Counted from the first letter of the stretch, positions 10,785 through 19,322 are shown. The stretch: DNA of 64,000 nt from Mesorhizobium sp. WSM3860 (GCF_002294995.1 NZ_NSGF01000009.1:186001-250000), one strand, 5' to 3'. Made by a program: numbers and translations. Notes: generated by a model from the sequence alone, not told the origin.

Positions 10785-11753
10785 ATGCGTCTCGTGACAT
10801 TGCTCCTGATTCTCCTCGCCCTCCCGGCCAACGCTGGCCAGGTCGAACGCCTCGGCCTGCTCATCACGCCGTCGATGCTCCCCGCTGGGATCGGCGACAA
10901 TATCGACGGCCCGTCGCTGGTCGAGATGCCCGACTGGGTGCCGAACAGGCTAGGCAGGTACTATCTCTACTTCGCACATCACAAGGGCACCTATATCCGG
11001 CTAGCCTATGCCGACAAGATCGAAGGGCCCTACAAGATCTACGAGCCCGGCACGCTTCGCCTCGAGCAGTGCAAGCCCTGCGAAAACCATGTCGCATCGC
11101 CGGATGTGCATGTAGACCAGGCGACTAAGACGATCCGCATGTATTTTCATTCGCCGTCCGCTTTCTCCGGCCATGAGCAGATGAGCTTCCTGGCAACGTC
11201 GAAGGACGGGGTGAACTTCGCAACAGATGGCGCCGAGCTCGGCATCTACTACTTCCGGGTCTTCGACTATGGCGGCGCGACCTACGCGCTAGGCAAGGCT
11301 CGCCTCTATCGTTCCACAGACGGCGGCAAGTCGTTCGTCGGCGGCCCGGCCATCTACAGCGCCCCCGGGTCGAACCCGCAGAGGTTCAACGAACCCGGCA
11401 ACATTCGGCACACCGCCGTCCGCGTCGTTGGAGACACGCTTGAAGTCTATTTCACCAAGCAGGGGGGCGCGCCGGAGGCGATCATGCGCGGCACGATCGA
11501 CTTGACCAAGCCATGGCTCGACTGGACGCTGACGAATATCGAAACCGTCTTGAAACCGGAGACGACATGGGAGGGCGCAAACCTGCAGGTCAAGCAGTCG
11601 CACCCAGGCAAAGAAGCGGCGCCGGCCAATGCACTCCGCGACCCCGCTTTGTTTGAGGATGGTGGAAAAGTATTTCTTCTCTACAGTGTCGCCGGCGAGC
11701 AGGGTATAGCAATGGCTTTGATCCCGTCTGCCGCATCGAAGGGTAGTCGCTAG
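10785..11753 (+). CDS. Exported beta-propeller protein (GH43-like fold)
   Basis: The product has 322 residues with a clear signal peptide (MRLVTLLLILLALPANAG). The mature part has repeated blade-like segments: RYYLYFAHHKGTYIRLAYA, RMYFHSPSAFSGHEQMSFLA, RLYRSTDGGKSF and KVFLLYSVAGEQGIAMA. This resembles five-bladed propellers of glycoside hydrolase family 43 and relatives. Acidic catalytic residues cannot be assigned with confidence, so activity on polysaccharide is a guess. It lies between a tail fragment and a sulfotransferase-like gene and looks like cargo of the element rather than a phage structural gene. Confidence 0.6.
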   Translation: MRLVTLLLILLALPANAGQVERLGLLITPSMLPAGIGDNIDGPSLVEMPDWVPNRLGRYYLYFAHHKGTYIRLAYADKIEGPYKIYEPGTLRLEQCKPCENHVASPDVHVDQATKTIRMYFHSPSAFSGHEQMSFLATSKDGVNFATDGAELGIYYFRVFDYGGATYALGKARLYRSTDGGKSFVGGPAIYSAPGSNPQRFNEPGNIRHTAVRVVGDTLEVYFTKQGGAPEAIMRGTIDLTKPWLDWTLTNIETVLKPETTWEGANLQVKQSHPGKEAAPANALRDPALFEDGGKVFLLYSVAGEQGIAMALIPSAASKGSR

Positions 11754-11774
11754 ATCAGTCTGGGGCGGGCTGTT

Positions 11775-12803
11775 GTGAAAATCTTTATCCATGGCGGGAT
11801 GCACAAAACGGCGACGAAATCGCTGCAGTCGCTTCTCTACCAAAAGAGAGCGCTGTTGATCGAGCGCGGAATTTATTATCCGGATATTGGAGCGCCGCAC
11901 CATCACAGCCTGCTCAGTACGAAGCGCAAGGGGTGGTCTCCTGAGGTTTGCACAAACGAAATTCGAAACGCAGAGGATGCAGGTGCCCACTCGCTTATTC
12001 TTTCGGCGGAAGGGGTCTCTATCCTATCGGCTGGGCAATTTCGGCAACTGAGCAACACCTTTCGCGGACATGATCTGACCTATATCTTTTGCCTGCGCCA
12101 CTGGGCCGGTTACATGCCGTCCCGATGGTCGCAGTACTGTCGACGTCGAGATACCCAAACATTCGCTGACTATGTAGCAGCGGCTTCGAACCCTACTCTC
12201 CGGCACGTAGATCTGCATTTCGACGATGTTTTGGGGAATGCGATCACCAGTGCTGACTGTGGCTTGAAGGTGGTGTCCTACAACAATGCGCTGGCTACTG
12301 ACGGGGTGCTCGCGGCCCTGCTGAGCGCCTTCGACTTTGATGATAGTCTCGTGTCTGCACTCAACGATGAAGAAACATGGACCAATGCGCGGGACGCGTG
12401 GCGCACGGTCGAAATTTCTAGACTGCTCAACGGTGTTTTGGCCTCGCGCCGTGGTCTTCGCCAGAATGAACTTTTTCTAGCTGTTGGCGAACGCAGGGCA
12501 TGCAGCGAATTCTTCGATCTCTCGTCCCGCTTTGCAATGGTTGACGCTCAACTGATGTCCGATCTCGGCGATATGTTGGAAGATCGAGCCGAGGTAATTC
12601 GGCTCCCCGGCACCGTGGGCTCCGACGTAGAGAGTTCCCTAAACTCCAAATACCTTCGGCACGTCACCAACCCGATAGACGGCAAGCTTTTTGCTACTCC
12701 CGGCTGGTCTGAAGTGACTGCCACAGACATCACGTGGGAAGAATTCGAAGGCAAATCACAGACCATCATGAATAGGGCTCTCTCGGAGATCGGCCTAAGC
12801 TAG
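11775..12803 (+). CDS. Sulfotransferase-like P-loop protein
   Basis: This 342-residue protein opens with KIFIHGGMHKTATKSLQSLL, a 5'-phosphosulfate-binding (PAPS) loop of the kind seen in bacterial sulfotransferase-like proteins. LTYIFCLRHWAGYMPSRW may provide the 3'-phosphate-binding region. No signal peptide is visible. The gene is noticeably less GC-rich than its neighbours, with more AT-ending codons, which suggests later acquisition. It starts at GTG 11775, 21 bp after the propeller gene. A role in modifying a surface glycan is inferred from the neighbour only. Confidence 0.6.
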   Translation: MKIFIHGGMHKTATKSLQSLLYQKRALLIERGIYYPDIGAPHHHSLLSTKRKGWSPEVCTNEIRNAEDAGAHSLILSAEGVSILSAGQFRQLSNTFRGHDLTYIFCLRHWAGYMPSRWSQYCRRRDTQTFADYVAAASNPTLRHVDLHFDDVLGNAITSADCGLKVVSYNNALATDGVLAALLSAFDFDDSLVSALNDEETWTNARDAWRTVEISRLLNGVLASRRGLRQNELFLAVGERRACSEFFDLSSRFAMVDAQLMSDLGDMLEDRAEVIRLPGTVGSDVESSLNSKYLRHVTNPIDGKLFATPGWSEVTATDITWEEFEGKSQTIMNRALSEIGLS

Positions 12804-12884
12804 AGCCTCTTCGCGCGCCTGCCAGGCAAGTAAAACGTAACACGCCGGCTCCAGCCGTACCTTCCTCGCGACAGGAGGCCTGGC

Positions 12885-13523
12885 ATGGACAGCAATTTCT
12901 TTCGCGCCCTGGCGCTGGTTCTTAGATCCGAGGGCGGCTGGTCGGACAATTCGGCCGATCCCGGCGGCCCGACGATGAAGGGCGTGACGCTCGCCAACTT
13001 TCGTCGCTACGTGAAGGCCGACGCGACCAAGGCGGACCTCCGCAAGATCTCCGACGACCAGGTGGCGACGGTCTATCGCCGCTTCTATTGGGATGCAATC
13101 GCCGGCGCCGAGCTGCCGGCCGGCGTCGATTACGCCGTGTTCGACTTCGCGGTGAACAGCGGGCCGACCAGGGCGGCGAAGTTCCTGCAGGCCGTTGTCG
13201 GCGTCGGCCAGGACGGCCGCATTGGCCCGGGGACGCTGGCGGCCGTGCGCGCCAAGCCCGCCGGCGTGGTGGTCGACGATCTCTGCGATGCCCGGCTCGG
13301 CTTTCTCGAGCGCCTGCCGACCTGGTCGAAGTTCGGAAAGGGCTGGCGCGCCCGCGTCGCCAGTGTCCGCAAGCAGGCGCTGCTCATGGCCACCGCGCCG
13401 GCAGGGAAGCTCGCCAGCGTGCAAACGCCGGCGCCGACGACTTCCGCACCGGCCGAGCCGGCGAAACCCGTTCCTGCGCCGCCCATTCCACGCAAGCCCG
13501 AGGATCCGGCACCTAAGAAATAG
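12885..13523 (+). CDS. Phage endolysin, glycoside hydrolase family 108 (cut short by an amber codon)
   Basis: The product has 212 residues. Residues 5-90 form the GH108 muramidase domain, with the catalytic glutamate in LRSEGGWSDN (E17) and DPGGPTMKGVT. Residues 90-160 are the peptidoglycan-binding domain (FDFAVNSGPTRAAKF, DGRIGPGTLAAV), and a proline/alanine-rich linker follows. TAG at 13521-13523 ends the gene, but the same frame continues 47 more codons through a membrane helix to a TGA that overlaps the next ATG. The ancestral protein therefore almost certainly had a C-terminal anchor. ATG 12885 follows GGAGG. Confidence 0.85.
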   Translation: MDSNFFRALALVLRSEGGWSDNSADPGGPTMKGVTLANFRRYVKADATKADLRKISDDQVATVYRRFYWDAIAGAELPAGVDYAVFDFAVNSGPTRAAKFLQAVVGVGQDGRIGPGTLAAVRAKPAGVVVDDLCDARLGFLERLPTWSKFGKGWRARVASVRKQALLMATAPAGKLASVQTPAPTTSAPAEPAKPVPAPPIPRKPEDPAPKK

Positions 13524-13667
13524 TGGGCCGGGATCCTGGCGGCGATCGGCATTGGCGCCGGCGCCGGCGGCGCCGGCTGGCATTTCGGCGAATGGATCCT
13601 GTTCGGCGGGCTCGGCCTGGTCCTGGTCGTTGTCGTCGCCGTCTGGCTGCACGGGAGGAAGGCATGA
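13524..13667 (+). pseudogene. Detached C-terminal membrane segment of the endolysin
   Basis: Directly after the amber codon this frame encodes WAGILAAIGIG, a glycine-rich turn, and a hydrophobic helix (WILFGGLGLVLVVVVAVWL) followed by HGRK, ending in TGA at 13665-13667. It has no start codon or ribosome site of its own. The TGA overlaps the next gene's ATG, which fits an original ATGA-coupled gene pair. Confidence 0.75.
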
Positions 13668-13882
13668 GCTTCTGGGCCAAAATCAAAGCGTGGTTCAAGC
13701 ACTCGGAAACCATCGCTTGGGCGCGCCTGCAGATGATGGTGGGCGCCATCCTCTCGGTGCTCGCCACTGTCGATCCGAGCCTGTTCAACCAGTACATTCC
13801 CGACCGCTGGCTGCCGCTCTACGTCGTCGGCTCCGGAATCCTCACGGAGTATCTGCGCCGGCGCCGCGCCAAGGATCTCTGA
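13664..13882 (+). CDS. Small phage-type protein in the lysis cassette, holin-like position
   Basis: The product has 72 residues: an amphipathic basic start (MSFWAKIKAWFKHSETIAWA), a hydrophobic helix (RLQMMVGAILSVLATVD), a second hydrophobic stretch (LPLYVVGSGILTEYL) and a basic end (RRRRAKDL). Size, two membrane-like helices and position between endolysin and spanin genes suggest a holin-like role, but I recognise no defined holin family. Its ATG overlaps the TGA that originally closed the endolysin gene. Confidence 0.55.
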   Translation: MSFWAKIKAWFKHSETIAWARLQMMVGAILSVLATVDPSLFNQYIPDRWLPLYVVGSGILTEYLRRRRAKDL

Positions 13883-13884
13883 CC

Positions 13885-14134
13885 ATGGAGCTTGTCCCGA
13901 TCTTTGCGCCGCTCATCGAGAAGGCGCTGCCCTATCTCATCGCCGCCGTCGCGGCGATCGGCGCCATCGGCGTGGCGCTATTGCGCGCCCGCGCCAAAGG
14001 CAGGGCCGAAGAGAAGGCGGCGCAGGCGGCCGAGGAGGCGAAGGCGCGCGACATCGCCGACCAAGGTCGACAACGACGTCGGCGCGCTGCCGGCCGAGGC
14101 CGTGCGCCAGGAGCTGAAGAAATGGGAAAAGTGA
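13885..14134 (+). pseudogene. Inner-membrane spanin-like (Rz-type) gene, frameshifted
   Basis: ATG 13885 opens an N-terminal membrane helix (LPYLIAAVAAIGAIGVALL) and a charged Ala/Glu/Lys coiled coil ending KARDIAD. From there the expected ending (VDNDVGALPAEAVRQELKKWEK, quoted as VDNDVGALPAEAV and RQELKKWEK) is in another frame that stops at 14134. Reading CAAGGTC at about 14064 as CAGGTC restores one 82-residue frame. In the present sequence the first frame instead runs on to 14316 and fuses to the outer spanin. This fits a 1-nt insertion that inactivated the gene. Confidence 0.65.
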
Positions 14135-14316
14135 CGTCGATCCTTTTCCTCGCAGCCTTGCTCGCCGGCTGCAACCATGCCGCCGGCAGCTTCTGCGCCG
14201 TCTCGACGCCGAGCCGTCTCTCGGCCGCGGCCGTCGACCAGCTCACCGACGCGCAGGCTCGCGCGCTGCTTGCGCACAATCGCAAGGGCGAGAAACTTTG
14301 TGGATGGAAGCCCTGA
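14122..14316 (+). CDS. Outer-membrane spanin-like lipoprotein (Rz1-type)
   Basis: This is a 64-residue lipoprotein. MGKVTSILFLAALLAGCN gives a signal with lipobox LAGC, and the short mature part includes SRLSAAAVDQLTDAQARAL. It overlaps the end of the original inner-spanin frame, the nested arrangement expected of Rz/Rz1 pairs that join the inner and outer membranes at lysis. The upstream frameshift places the lipoprotein in the same reading frame as the start of the inner spanin, but its own ATG is intact. Confidence 0.6.
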   Translation: MGKVTSILFLAALLAGCNHAAGSFCAVSTPSRLSAAAVDQLTDAQARALLAHNRKGEKLCGWKP

Positions 14317-14317
14317 C

Positions 14318-14716
14318 GTGCAGATGCAGATCGACTGGACCATCAACCTCTCGCACCTGCTGACCATCGCTTTCGCGCTCGCCGGCGGCATCGCTGCATG
14401 GATCACTCTGCGCTGGCGCGTCGCCGCGCTCGAGGCGATCAATGCCCGCCACGAGAGAGCGCTCGAGGCGCAGCACAACTCCACCAGCATGGCGATCGCG
14501 GCCATGCAGGGCAGCCTGAAGATCATCCAGGACCGCATCGAGGATGTCCGCGCCAAGAGCGCCCACGAGCTCGCCGAGTTCAAGCTCGACGTCGCCAAGC
14601 ACTATGCCGGCTATGCCGCGCTGCGCGACATGGAGGCGCGCCTGGTGAAGGCGATCGACGAGCTCGGCGAGCGGCTGGAAAAACTGTCCGAAGACCGGTC
14701 GAGATCCCGTGGTTGA
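14318..14716 (+). CDS. Membrane-anchored coiled-coil phage protein
   Basis: The product has about 132 residues: an N-terminal membrane helix (LSHLLTIAFALAGGIAAWITL) followed by a long charged helix to the end (VAALEAINARHERALEAQ, DRIEDVRAKSAHELAEFK, ARLVKAIDELGERLEKL). The domain order resembles phage DUF2730-like proteins, but I cannot confirm the family. GTG 14318 comes one base after the spanin stop; ATG 14324 is the alternative. It is the last gene before attR. Confidence 0.55.
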   Translation: MQMQIDWTINLSHLLTIAFALAGGIAAWITLRWRVAALEAINARHERALEAQHNSTSMAIAAMQGSLKIIQDRIEDVRAKSAHELAEFKLDVAKHYAGYAALRDMEARLVKAIDELGERLEKLSEDRSRSRG

Positions 14717-14800
14717 GACCGTGGGGAAACCCGCTGATTTTTGGGGTAAATCCCACGCGCCGCCAAGCTAAATAGTTGATATTGCTGACGTGACCGTCTT

Positions 14801-14845
14801 CTCTTAATCAGCGGGTCCACGGTTCGATCCTGTGCACACCCACCA
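14801..14845 (+). repeat. attR: duplicated 3' end of tRNA-Lys
   Basis: The 45 bp from the anticodon loop to CCA match tRNA-Lys positions 9630-9674 except for G at 14821, which turns one T-stem pair into a wobble. No 5' half of a tRNA lies upstream, so this is not a second tRNA gene. Confidence 0.88.
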
Positions 14846-14893
14846 AATTCATCTCATCAAGCGGGCAGCAGACAAGCGAGACGGGCACCAGTC

Positions 14894-15289
14894 CTACTGC
14901 GCTGTCTTGCTCAAGCTGGCCTTGAACTTGACCTTCATAGTGATCTGGCCGGTCACCGTAACCTGCGATCCGCCATAGCCGCCGGCGTTGCGGTCCCGGG
15001 CATTGACGTTGGTTGTCATGCCGGTGATTTCGCAGGTGTCGGCGACAGTCTCGACCACCATGGCGCAACTGACGGCTGCGACCTTGTAGAAAGAGCGAAG
15101 TGCCGCCTGCTGCTGGGCGGCTGCGTCTTCGTCGTCCTTGACTGGAAGGGTCATCGAAATCGATGATTGGATTCTGGTCGATCCGTCTTCGCCGGGGCGA
15201 AGCGGGCGAACATATTGGTCTTGGCCAAGGGCAGGCAGTGCCATCCCAGCAAGAAACGCAACAACTATTATGCCTTTCAAATACATCAT
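14894..15289 (-). CDS. Hypothetical exported protein
   Basis: This 131-residue protein has a signal peptide (MMYLKGIIVVAFLAGMALPALG, likely cleaved after ALG). The mature part has two conserved-looking cysteines (SCAMVVETVADTCEITG) and a beta-rich end (QVTVTGQITMKVKFKASL). I recognise no family. ATG 15289 follows GGGAGA at good spacing. It is just outside attR, so it belongs to the host backbone, and it is separated from cobT by about 90 bp. Confidence 0.6.
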   Translation of the reverse strand: MMYLKGIIVVAFLAGMALPALGQDQYVRPLRPGEDGSTRIQSSISMTLPVKDDEDAAAQQQAALRSFYKVAAVSCAMVVETVADTCEITGMTTNVNARDRNAGGYGGSQVTVTGQITMKVKFKASLSKTAQ

Positions 15290-15379
15290 TCGATCTCCCG
15301 TGAGACATCTCTGTCCCACGAAAACAATCAAGATGACGTTATTTCGTTATTTCAACAGCGTTGAAATTTTGAAGGAAGC

Positions 15380-16405
15380 TTATTTTTCCGATACGCCGGC
15401 CTCGGCGAAGCTCGCCATCCTGGCATGGCATTCCAGCGCAGAGCGGACGACGTTGACGGCAAGGCAGGCGCCGGAGCCTTCGCCGAGCCGCATGCCGAGA
15501 TCGAGCAGCGGCGGCAGACCAAGCGCTTCGAGCAGGCGGCGGTGGCCGGCTTCGGCCGAGACGTGGGCGGCGATGGTGTGCGCCAGCCCGGTCGGGTGCA
15601 GCCTTGCCAGCGGCGCCACAGCGGCGGTGCAGACGAAGCCGTCGAGCAACACCGGCACGTTGTTGCGGCGCGCGGCCAGTGTGGCGCCGAAGATCGCCGC
15701 AAGCTCGCGTCCGCCAAGCGCTGCGGCGATCCTGAGGGGATCGGCGAGCGAATCGGCATGGCGCTTCAGGCCCGCCTCTATGGCGGTGATCTTGCGGATC
15801 AATCCGGCATCATCGACCCCGGTGCCGCGGCCGGTCCATTTTTCCGCGCCGCCGCCGAAGAGGGCGGCCGAGATTGCTGCTGCCGGCGTGGTGTTGCCGA
15901 TGCCCATCTCGCCGAAGCAGACGAGATCGAGATCGTTGGTCACCGCGTCGTAGCCGGCCGAGACCGCAGCGAGGAACGTCTGCTCGTCCATCGCCGGCGC
16001 TTGCGTGAAATCGCCGGTCGGGTGGTCGAGATCGAGCGGGATGACGTCCAGCTTTGCGCCGGCAATGCGGGCCAGCTGGTTGATGGCAGCGCCGCCGCCG
16101 GCAAAGTTCGCCACCATCTGCACAGTGACTTCCGAAGGATAGGCCGACACGCCCTGCGCGGTGACGCCATGATTGCCGGCAAAGACGAAGACTTTGACCG
16201 CGTCGAGCTTTGGCATGTCGCGGCCCTGCCAGCGGCCCAGCCAGGCGGCGATCGTTTCCAGACGGCCGAGGCTGCCCTGCGGCTTGGTCAGCGTGTCCTG
16301 ACGGCGTGCGACGGCGCCGGCGGCCGCATCGCTGCCGGCCGGCAGATCGAGGCAGGCGGCGCGAAGGTCTTCGAGCGATTTGAACGAAGTTGTTTGAGGG
16401 GACAT
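15380..16405 (-). CDS. cobT: Nicotinate-nucleotide--dimethylbenzimidazole phosphoribosyltransferase
   Basis: The enzyme makes alpha-ribazole phosphate, the lower-ligand nucleotide of cobalamin. It has 341 residues with KPQGSLGRLE near residue 40, VFAGNHGV near 75, AYPSEVTVQMVANFAGGGAAIN near 90 (quoted in part: AYPSEVTVQMV), and the catalytic-glutamate region FGEMGIGNTTPAA near 165. It is the CobU protein of Pseudomonas denitrificans nomenclature and must not be confused with the cobaltochelatase subunit also called CobT. It is last in the cob run, 24 bp after cobS. Confidence 0.95.
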   Translation of the reverse strand: MSPQTTSFKSLEDLRAACLDLPAGSDAAAGAVARRQDTLTKPQGSLGRLETIAAWLGRWQGRDMPKLDAVKVFVFAGNHGVTAQGVSAYPSEVTVQMVANFAGGGAAINQLARIAGAKLDVIPLDLDHPTGDFTQAPAMDEQTFLAAVSAGYDAVTNDLDLVCFGEMGIGNTTPAAAISAALFGGGAEKWTGRGTGVDDAGLIRKITAIEAGLKRHADSLADPLRIAAALGGRELAAIFGATLAARRNNVPVLLDGFVCTAAVAPLARLHPTGLAHTIAAHVSAEAGHRRLLEALGLPPLLDLGMRLGEGSGACLAVNVVRSALECHARMASFAEAGVSEK

Positions 16406-16429
16406 GAGGGCATGGTCTCCGAAAGAGGG

Positions 16430-17197
16430 TCAGGAAAGGCAAACGGAAGCGACAAGCAGCACGGCGATCTCGCCGAGCTGCTGCAGCGCGCCGATCGTGT
16501 CGCCGGTCTGGCCGCCGATCTGGCTGAGGCATAGCGCGCGGAAGGCGGCAAACAGCAGGCCAAGCAGGATGAAAGCGGCAATTGCGCCGCCGTGACCGAG
16601 CGCCAGCAGGGCCACGGTTCCGAGTGCGGCGCCAACGACGCCGGTTTCGGCAGTGACCGAGCCTGCGTCGGCCGATAGGCCATCAGTGCGGGCCGGCGGC
16701 AGAAGATGCATGAAGGCGCCGAACAGGCCGCGCGAGGCGGCGTGCGCTGCCAACAGCGCCAGGAAGATATGGCCAGGGCCGGCCAGTTCCGAAAGCGCGC
16801 TCCAGCGGATGAGCAGCGACATGCCGAGCGCCGCGGCGCCATAGGCGCCGATGCGGCTGTCGCGCATGATTTCCAGCTTCTTCTCGCGCGTCCTGCCGCC
16901 GCCGAATCCATCGGCGATATCGGAGAGCCCGTCTTCGTGCAGGCAGCCGGTGACAAGCATCGTCGCTGCAAGCGCGAGCGCCGCAGCCGGACCGGCGGCG
17001 AGGCCCAGGGCGACAACGATGGCGTAGACAAGCGCGCCGATGACGGCGACAGCGAGACCGGCAAAGGGTGCCGCCCAGATCGCTTCGGCAAGGCTGCGGC
17101 GGCCGAAATCGCTCGACGGCAGCCTCAGCCGTGTGAAGAAGACAAGGGTGAGGCCTATGTCGTCCAGCAATTGCCGAGGCTCGGAAAGGCCGCTCAT
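16430..17197 (-). CDS. cobS: Adenosylcobinamide-GDP ribazoletransferase (cobalamin synthase)
   Basis: This is the membrane enzyme that joins adenosylcobinamide-GDP to alpha-ribazole. It has 255 residues with several hydrophobic segments and the family motifs FFTRLRLP near residue 20 and LHEDGLSDIADGFGGGR near 90, which contains the Asp-rich site. It is called CobV in P. denitrificans nomenclature. Its ATG overlaps the stop codon of cobB by four bases. Confidence 0.95.
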   Translation of the reverse strand: MSGLSEPRQLLDDIGLTLVFFTRLRLPSSDFGRRSLAEAIWAAPFAGLAVAVIGALVYAIVVALGLAAGPAAALALAATMLVTGCLHEDGLSDIADGFGGGRTREKKLEIMRDSRIGAYGAAALGMSLLIRWSALSELAGPGHIFLALLAAHAASRGLFGAFMHLLPPARTDGLSADAGSVTAETGVVGAALGTVALLALGHGGAIAAFILLGLLFAAFRALCLSQIGGQTGDTIGALQQLGEIAVLLVASVCLS

Positions 17198-18510
17198 GCG
17201 CCCCTCGCTATGGCGTGGAAGAAAGTGCCGCTGACATGGCCGCGCCGGTAACCCGACGCCCCAAGCGGATTGCCTTGGCCGTCGGCGAGGTCCGCCAGCG
17301 GCTCGTCATTGCCGGTTGCGGTCATCTGCGCATAGTGGAATTCATGGCCGCGGATGAGCGTGCCTTCGCATCCGAGCGGACATCCGGCGCGCAGCCGCGC
17401 CTCGCGATAGCCGAGGTTCATCTTGCGCCTGGTGAAGCTTGTCGAATGGCCAAGCAGGCCGAGCATTTTATGGCTCTCGCCGTCCGCATCCTCCAGCGCC
17501 TCGCCCAGCACCATGAAGCCGCCGCACTCGCCATGGACGGGCTTCGTCGCGGCGAAGCGGGCCGTTCCCGCACGGAAGTTGCCAGCGGCCGCAAGCTTGC
17601 CGGCATGCAGCTCGGGATAGCCGCCCGGCAGCCAGCAGACATCGCAGTCTTCGGCGGGAGCTTCGTCGGCGAGAGGGGAGAAGGGCACGATCTCGGCGCC
17701 GGCGTCTCGCCAGTGTCTGGCCACATGCGGGTAGAGGAAGGTGAAGGCGGCGTCCTCTGCCAGCGCAATGCGCTGGCCTGGCGGCTGCAATGCCTCGCCG
17801 AAGTCGCCGGCCGCGGGTTCAAGAGGAGACGCCAGCGCGAGAATGGCGTCGATATCGAGGGACTTCTCGACCACGTCGGCCAGCCGGTCGAGATGCGCCA
17901 TCAGATTCTCGTATTCGCCGGCTTGTACAAGGCCGAGATGCCGTTCCGGCAGGTTGAGCGTCGGATCGCGCATGATGGCGCCGACCACCGGCAAGCCGAT
18001 CGCCTCGATGGCGTCAGCCGACAGCCGGCGATGGCGCTCGCTGCCGAGCCGGTTGAGCACGACGCCGGCCATGCGCACATCGGGATTGTATGTGGCAAAA
18101 CCCTTGGCTACCGCGGCGGCCGTGGTCGATTGTCCGGAAACGTCGAGCACCAGAAGCACCGGCAAATGATAGAGGCGAGCGAGATCGGCGGCGGAGCCCG
18201 AACGACCTTCGGGCGCGGGAATGCCGTCGAACAGACCCATCGCGCTTTCGAGGATGACGTATTCGGCATCGTCCGCTGCTTGGTCCGCTAGCGCGTTGAG
18301 CAGGGAAGGCGGCATTGCCCAGCTGTCGAGATTGACGCCGGAAAGGCCGGTGGCGGCGGCGTGGAAGCCGGGATCGATATAGTCCGGTCCGGACTTCGCG
18401 CCGCGCACCTTCACCCCGCGCCGGGCAAGCGCGCGCAATAGGCCGATGGTGACGCTGGTCTTGCCCGAGCCGGAGCGCGGCGCGCCGATGATGATCGCGC
18501 GCGCCGTCAT
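17194..18510 (-). CDS. cobB: Hydrogenobyrinate a,c-diamide synthase (glutamine-hydrolysing)
   Basis: The enzyme amidates carboxylates a and c of hydrogenobyrinate using glutamine and ATP. It has 438 residues. The P-loop GAPRSGSGKTSVTIGLLRAL is at residue 9, GPDYIDPGFH near 42, and the class I amidotransferase domain has the nucleophile cysteine in PVHGECGGFMVLG near residue 330. FHYAQM is near the end. It overlaps cobS and cobA by four bases each, indicating translational coupling. Confidence 0.96.
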   Translation of the reverse strand: MTARAIIIGAPRSGSGKTSVTIGLLRALARRGVKVRGAKSGPDYIDPGFHAAATGLSGVNLDSWAMPPSLLNALADQAADDAEYVILESAMGLFDGIPAPEGRSGSAADLARLYHLPVLLVLDVSGQSTTAAAVAKGFATYNPDVRMAGVVLNRLGSERHRRLSADAIEAIGLPVVGAIMRDPTLNLPERHLGLVQAGEYENLMAHLDRLADVVEKSLDIDAILALASPLEPAAGDFGEALQPPGQRIALAEDAAFTFLYPHVARHWRDAGAEIVPFSPLADEAPAEDCDVCWLPGGYPELHAGKLAAAGNFRAGTARFAATKPVHGECGGFMVLGEALEDADGESHKMLGLLGHSTSFTRRKMNLGYREARLRAGCPLGCEGTLIRGHEFHYAQMTATGNDEPLADLADGQGNPLGASGYRRGHVSGTFFHAIARGA

Positions 18511-19322
18511 GCCTCGCCCGCCAGTGCCGCGCGCATCGCGACGATACCGCCGACGACAATCAGCGCCGGGGATGCGAGCCCGGCAGCAGAGGCCTCCGCG
18601 GCGATTGTGGCGAGCGTGGCGACAACGATGCGCTCCTGCGGCGTGGTCGCGGCGACGATCACGGCGGCAGGCGTCGACGGCGCGAGGCCGCCGCTGAGCA
18701 GCTTTGCCGCTATAACGGGCAGATTGGCCATGCCCATATAGATGACGACCGGCTGGCCGGTGCGCGCGATCGCGGCCCAGTCGATGTCGTCATCGGTGCC
18801 CGCCGCATGGCCTGTGGCAAGGATGACCGCCTTGTTGATGCCGCGCATGGTGGCGGGAATGCCGGTGGCGGCCAATGCGCTGAGACCGGAGGTGAGGCCG
18901 GAGAGCACCCGAAATGGTATGTTTTCCCGTGCCAGCGACAACGCCTCTTCGCCGCCGCGGCCGAAAATATAGGGGTCCCCGCCCTTGAGCCGCACGATGC
19001 GGCGGCCCTGGCGCGCCAGCCGCACGAGCAGGGCGTTGATGTCGTCCTGCTTCATCGAGGGCTGGCCGCCGCGTTTCCCGGCGTAGAAGAGCTCCGCACC
19101 TGCAGCAACCGCGACGACATCGGGCGAGACCAGCGCGTCATAGACCAGCGCATCGCATTGCCCGAGTGCCGCCAGAACCTCCAGCGTCAGGCAGCCGGGA
19201 TCGCCGGGGCCGGCGCCGGTCAGCCAGACATGGCCGGGCTCCAGCGCGCGCGGCTTGAACTTCAGCCGCGCCAGCGCCTGCTCGACCGTTGCCCGTCCGT
19301 TTCTGTTGGTGCTGGCGTTCAC
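18507..19322 (-). CDS. cobA: Uroporphyrinogen-III C-methyltransferase
   Basis: The enzyme methylates uroporphyrinogen III at C2 and C7 to give precorrin-2, the first committed step of corrin synthesis. It has 271 residues from GTG 19322, which overlaps the cobM stop by four bases. Motifs are [17 protein letters not shown] near residue 30, [16 protein letters not shown] near 110 and [20 protein letters not shown] near 140 (quoted in part: [14 protein letters not shown]). No siroheme-synthase domains are fused. Confidence 0.96.
   Translation of the reverse strand: MNASTNRNGRATVEQALARLKFKPRALEPGHVWLTGAGPGDPGCLTLEVLAALGQCDALVYDALVSPDVVAVAAGAELFYAGKRGGQPSMKQDDINALLVRLARQGRRIVRLKGGDPYIFGRGGEEALSLARENIPFRVLSGLTSGLSALAATGIPATMRGINKAVILATGHAAGTDDDIDWAAIARTGQPVVIYMGMANLPVIAAKLLSGGLAPSTPAAVIVAATTPQERIVVATLATIAAEASAAGLASPALIVVGGIVAMRAALAGEA

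Noticed and set aside
14801..14845. A second tRNA-Lys gene
   Set aside because: Only the 3' 45 bp are present; there is no 5' acceptor strand or D arm, so it is an attachment-site copy.
15349..15367. Terminator after cobT
   Set aside because: ATTTCAAC-agc-GTTGAAAT is a perfect but AT-rich 8-bp stem, and its short T-run is on the plus strand, the wrong side for cobT.
15380..17197. Cobaltochelatase subunits CobT and CobS
   Set aside because: The proteins have the phosphoribosyltransferase and cobalamin-synthase motifs; the shared names come from two nomenclatures.
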